64,000 bases of DNA, taken from NCBI RefSeq assembly GCF_001486585.1, contig NZ_LN909043.1:1361-65360 (forward strand). Direction: 5' to 3'. The position numbers and the translations under genes were made by a program. A model generated the notes under the pieces. It did no database searches, was not told the origin of the DNA, and saw nothing but the letters and a program-made list of their open reading frames with translations. The stretch is from Paenibacillus senegalimassiliensis. Its GTDB lineage: Bacteria > Bacillota > Bacilli > Paenibacillales > Paenibacillaceae. The first letter of the stretch is position 1. The number at the start of each line of letters is the position of its first letter. Below are positions 61,602 through 64,000 of this stretch, in pieces.

Positions 61602-62717
61602 ATGACTAATTCTGTTGTAAGAAAACCTTTTTATGCTGATTTTTCAGTTACATCTAGATGTAACCTTAATTGTGATTTTTGTTCAGCATCAGCGCCTGAT
61701 ATTAAAAATAATATTAATTTTCTGGAGTTGTCAGATATTGATAGAATATTTATGCAGTTGGATGAGTTGGAGGTTATGCGTGTTAGCTTAGAAGGAGGAG
61801 AACCTTTTTTAAGATCAGATTTTTTAGAAATAATGAAATTAGCGGATAAGTATGATTTTGAATATTACGTAAATACAAATGCAACTCTAATAAATAAGGA
61901 AATAGCCAAACAAATTAGTGAAACAAACGTATCCAAAATTTGTATAAGTATTGATGGTCCGGATGAAAGCATACATGATAAGTGTAGAGGGCAGTTAGGT
62001 GCTTTTAATAAAACAGTTAAGGCGATAAGGAATTTACATGAGTTTAACATACCAGTTGATGGAATAATTACTCTAACTAAATATAATGCCCCATATGTGC
62101 TGGAGACGATACAATTCATAGCTGAGATGGGGATTGAAAATGTTGCGATTATGTTGCTTGCATCAGTGGGCAATGCTTCTGAAAACTTCTCTGATGTATA
62201 TCTGGATTTTGATGAGTGGTCAGCAATACTCCTTGAATTAACGACGCTTAAGAAAAATCATGCACTCCCAGTAAATTTAAATATTGTTTCTACAGGAGAG
62301 AGTAAATGTCCCTGGGAATTATATTTACCCCTATTAAATAATGGTAGGGAAGATGACATTGATGTATGGATTCGTAATGATGCAGAAACTACTTTTGATG
62401 AGCATGAGTTTTTTTGCACAGCAGGCAAAGACAACTTGGCAATAGATGGAAAGGGAAACGTCTACGGTTGTAGTCTTATGATCTCAGAAAATGAATTAAG
62501 TGCCGGAAACCTGCTGGATAAGAGCCTATTGGAAATATGGAATTATTCTGAAATATTTAATTTATTTAGAACAGCTTCAATTAATAATATAACAGGCGCT
62601 TGTAGAAACTGTGATTTGTTAAACAAGTGTGGTGGAGGTTGTAGAGCGTGTGCTTTTGCTATGAACAAGAGTATTTATCATTCTGATACAAGGTGTCCGA
62701 AGGGGGTCTTAGTGTGA
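61602..62717 (+). CDS. radical SAM/SPASM peptide-modifying enzyme
   Basis: A 371-residue enzyme. The radical SAM cluster ligands are in SRCNLNCDFC (CxxxCxxC, about residues 17-24), and the SAM-binding block is SLEGGEPFLRSDF (GGEP). A C-terminal SPASM domain with many Cys (CTAGKDNLAIDGKGNVYGC and the block CRNCDLLNKCGGGCRAC near 335-355, then CPKG) would hold two further iron-sulfur clusters. The family forms cross-links or other changes in short peptides. ATG 61602, with GGGAGG 8 nt before it, is preferred over an upstream GTG. The gene is AT-rich and codon use differs from the genome left of 61 kb. Confidence 0.93.
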   Translation: MTNSVVRKPFYADFSVTSRCNLNCDFCSASAPDIKNNINFLELSDIDRIFMQLDELEVMRVSLEGGEPFLRSDFLEIMKLADKYDFEYYVNTNATLINKEIAKQISETNVSKICISIDGPDESIHDKCRGQLGAFNKTVKAIRNLHEFNIPVDGIITLTKYNAPYVLETIQFIAEMGIENVAIMLLASVGNASENFSDVYLDFDEWSAILLELTTLKKNHALPVNLNIVSTGESKCPWELYLPLLNNGREDDIDVWIRNDAETTFDEHEFFCTAGKDNLAIDGKGNVYGCSLMISENELSAGNLLDKSLLEIWNYSEIFNLFRTASINNITGACRNCDLLNKCGGGCRACAFAMNKSIYHSDTRCPKGVLV

Positions 62718-63004
62718 AGAAGAAAATAAAAAATCTTGGGGTGCCTTTTATATTAAGAACAGAGGATGACGGAACAGGTGTATTGGCGATTAATGGTAGT
62801 GTCCTGATGATTAATGAAATAACAGTTGAAATAATTAACAGATTAGAGGAAGGTGAAAATTTAGAGAACATAGCAACAACTATCGCTCTAAATTATCATG
62901 TGGGCTACGATGAAGTAATTTCAGATATAAAGGAATTTTTAACAGAATTAGATAAATACATTACAATTAAAGATCAAAAGTTAAGAGATATCATGTATGC
63001 TTAA
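62714..63004 (+). CDS. PqqD-like RiPP recognition protein
   Basis: A 96-residue protein of the PqqD fold (winged helix), which binds leader peptides and presents them to radical SAM enzymes. The pattern is GVPFILRTEDDGTGVLAINGSVLMINEITVEIINRLEEGENLENIATTIA then YDEVISDIKEFLTELDKY. The GTG start at 62714 overlaps the radical SAM stop (GTGTGA), with AGGGGG upstream; a longer GTG frame at 62693 is possible. Fits a leader-recognition role for the 30-residue precursor. Confidence 0.88.
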   Translation: MKKKIKNLGVPFILRTEDDGTGVLAINGSVLMINEITVEIINRLEEGENLENIATTIALNYHVGYDEVISDIKEFLTELDKYITIKDQKLRDIMYA

Positions 63005-64000
63005 AAATTGGATTAAAGAAAATAAAAGCGATATGCAACTCCTGATTAACTTTGTAGGTCCAATGGTGTTAACACAAATAATTCAAGTTTTTTTTCAGAT
63101 TGGTGATCAAGCTATTATAGGAAGAACCCTGGTTCATGAATTTGCGGCAGTCGGTATTGCATCATCCTTTCTGTTTTTAATTACAGGAACTATCGGTATG
63201 ATTTCAATGGCTTTCAATATTATTGGTGGGAGATATTTGGGCGAAAATAATCTAACTATGTTCGGAAAAGCATTTAGCACAAGTGTGAATTTATGTATCG
63301 TGATTGGCTTACTGTGCGAAATTATTATCCTCTTGTTTGGAAAACTAATTTTGAAAAACATATATGGTCTGGAGCCTTTGATTTTAGAACCTGCTACTGA
63401 ATATTTATATATTGGTGGGTTAGGAATTGGACTAAATATGGTATTGTTTAATTTTTCAGCTTTTTTCAAAAATATAAATAAAACCAAAATCTTTCTCATG
63501 AGTTTTATCCCGGCAAGTATAATTAATGTGTTTTTTGACTATGTGCTTGTTTATGGGAAATTTGGATTTCCCAAACTTGGAGTGAAGGGGGCTGCAATTG
63601 GTACTGTTTTAGGCTTAGCTGTAAATATGATCATTTACATTTTTGCCTTTTTTAAATGGAAAAAAATCAGCTTCTCGTTCAGCCTTAATAAAGCTATTTT
63701 AGCTAAATTAATGAAATTATATTTCCCACTTGCGTTACAGGATTTGATTGAGTTTACGCTCTTTGCAATGATGCTTTCTATTTTAATTGTACGTATTGGG
63801 GTTGAATCTATAGCTACATACAGTGTAGTCACCACATTACTTGAATTTCTTCTTATACCTATGTACGGGTTCTCTGGAAGTTGTTTAACTCTGACAGCTC
63901 AAAGATATGGTAATAAAAACGGCCATTTTCTAAAGCTTATTCCGCTGTCAATTACGCTTGGATTAATTGTTACAATTCCACTATCTATTCTAATAACTGT
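62997..64000 (+). CDS. MATE-family efflux transporter (truncated by window end)
   Basis: A frame from ATG 62997, overlapping the PqqD-like gene by 8 nt, and open to the window edge (334 residues visible, full length about 440-450 expected). Multiple hydrophobic helices and NVFFDYVLVYGKFGFPKLGVKGAAIGTVLG near residue 175, the characteristic MATE segment, identify the family. It begins with a short amphipathic stretch and the first helix FVGPMVLTQIIQVFFQIGDQAIIG. Likely exports the mature peptide. Further genes, including a protease if any, would lie to the right. Confidence 0.9.
   Translation, partial: MLKNWIKENKSDMQLLINFVGPMVLTQIIQVFFQIGDQAIIGRTLVHEFAAVGIASSFLFLITGTIGMISMAFNIIGGRYLGENNLTMFGKAFSTSVNLCIVIGLLCEIIILLFGKLILKNIYGLEPLILEPATEYLYIGGLGIGLNMVLFNFSAFFKNINKTKIFLMSFIPASIINVFFDYVLVYGKFGFPKLGVKGAAIGTVLGLAVNMIIYIFAFFKWKKISFSFSLNKAILAKLMKLYFPLALQDLIEFTLFAMMLSILIVRIGVESIATYSVVTTLLEFLLIPMYGFSGSCLTLTAQRYGNKNGHFLKLIPLSITLGLIVTIPLSILIT

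Overview
The window reads as chromosomal DNA of a Paenibacillus-like, spore-former-lineage Firmicute. The reasons are the 23S rRNA type, a long tRNA block directly behind the rRNA operon, several YesM/YesN and Lpl-type sugar importers, GH3/GH29/GH39/GH43 glycosidases, ATG/GTG/TTG starts with strong AGGAGG ribosome sites, and a CcpA (cre) site. The species assignment is inference.

Layout. 1-1697 is the 3' part of a 23S rRNA gene, followed without a visible 5S gene by 16 tRNA genes (1821-3401) and a terminator. 3.6-5.2 kb holds a TetR regulator with an SDR oxidoreductase and four near-identical 15-bp operators. 5.3-8.4 kb is a secreted multidomain GH43 enzyme under a consensus cre site, then a two-component system and a DegV protein. 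11.5-18.9 kb is an amino-sugar type locus: ABC importer, NagZ-like GH3, ROK regulator and a secreted protein with a GH18-like motif. 18.9-27.5 kb, all on the minus strand, is an LplABC-type importer with a GH29 alpha-L-fucosidase and its YesM/YesN pair.

27.6-32.7 kb holds a GntR regulator divergent from a phosphonate-type importer and a CX5R phosphatase. 32.7-34.9 kb is an XRE regulator divergent from a PatB-type C-S lyase, followed by a MITE-like element with a TATAA target duplication. 35.2-38.8 kb (minus strand) has an unannotated 38-residue exported peptide gene overlapping the end of a TPR-receptor gene (a Rap-Phr/Alo-like quorum-sensing cassette), preceded by a rare AraC-GH39 fusion. 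39.2-47.2 kb is a ribose-type importer with two permeases, a GH3 enzyme, an esterase-like hydrolase and a beta-phosphoglucomutase.

47.4-56.9 kb is an organosulfur locus: SsuABCC-type importer, LysR regulator, class II aldolase, DszA/NtaA-type flavin monooxygenase, cysteine synthase and a gamma-glutamyltransferase broken by a deletion and frameshift. Two palindromes of the same sequence and spacing sit at its two importer promoters. 57.0-60.5 kb has two unrelated cation/proton antiporters, one behind a leader containing a terminator. The last 2.7 kb is AT-rich and holds an unannotated 30-residue RiPP precursor, a radical SAM/SPASM enzyme, a PqqD-like recognition protein and a MATE exporter cut by the window edge.

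The two most interesting systems both depend on genes too short for ordinary gene calling: the signalling peptide at 35228-35344 and the RiPP precursor at 61377-61469.
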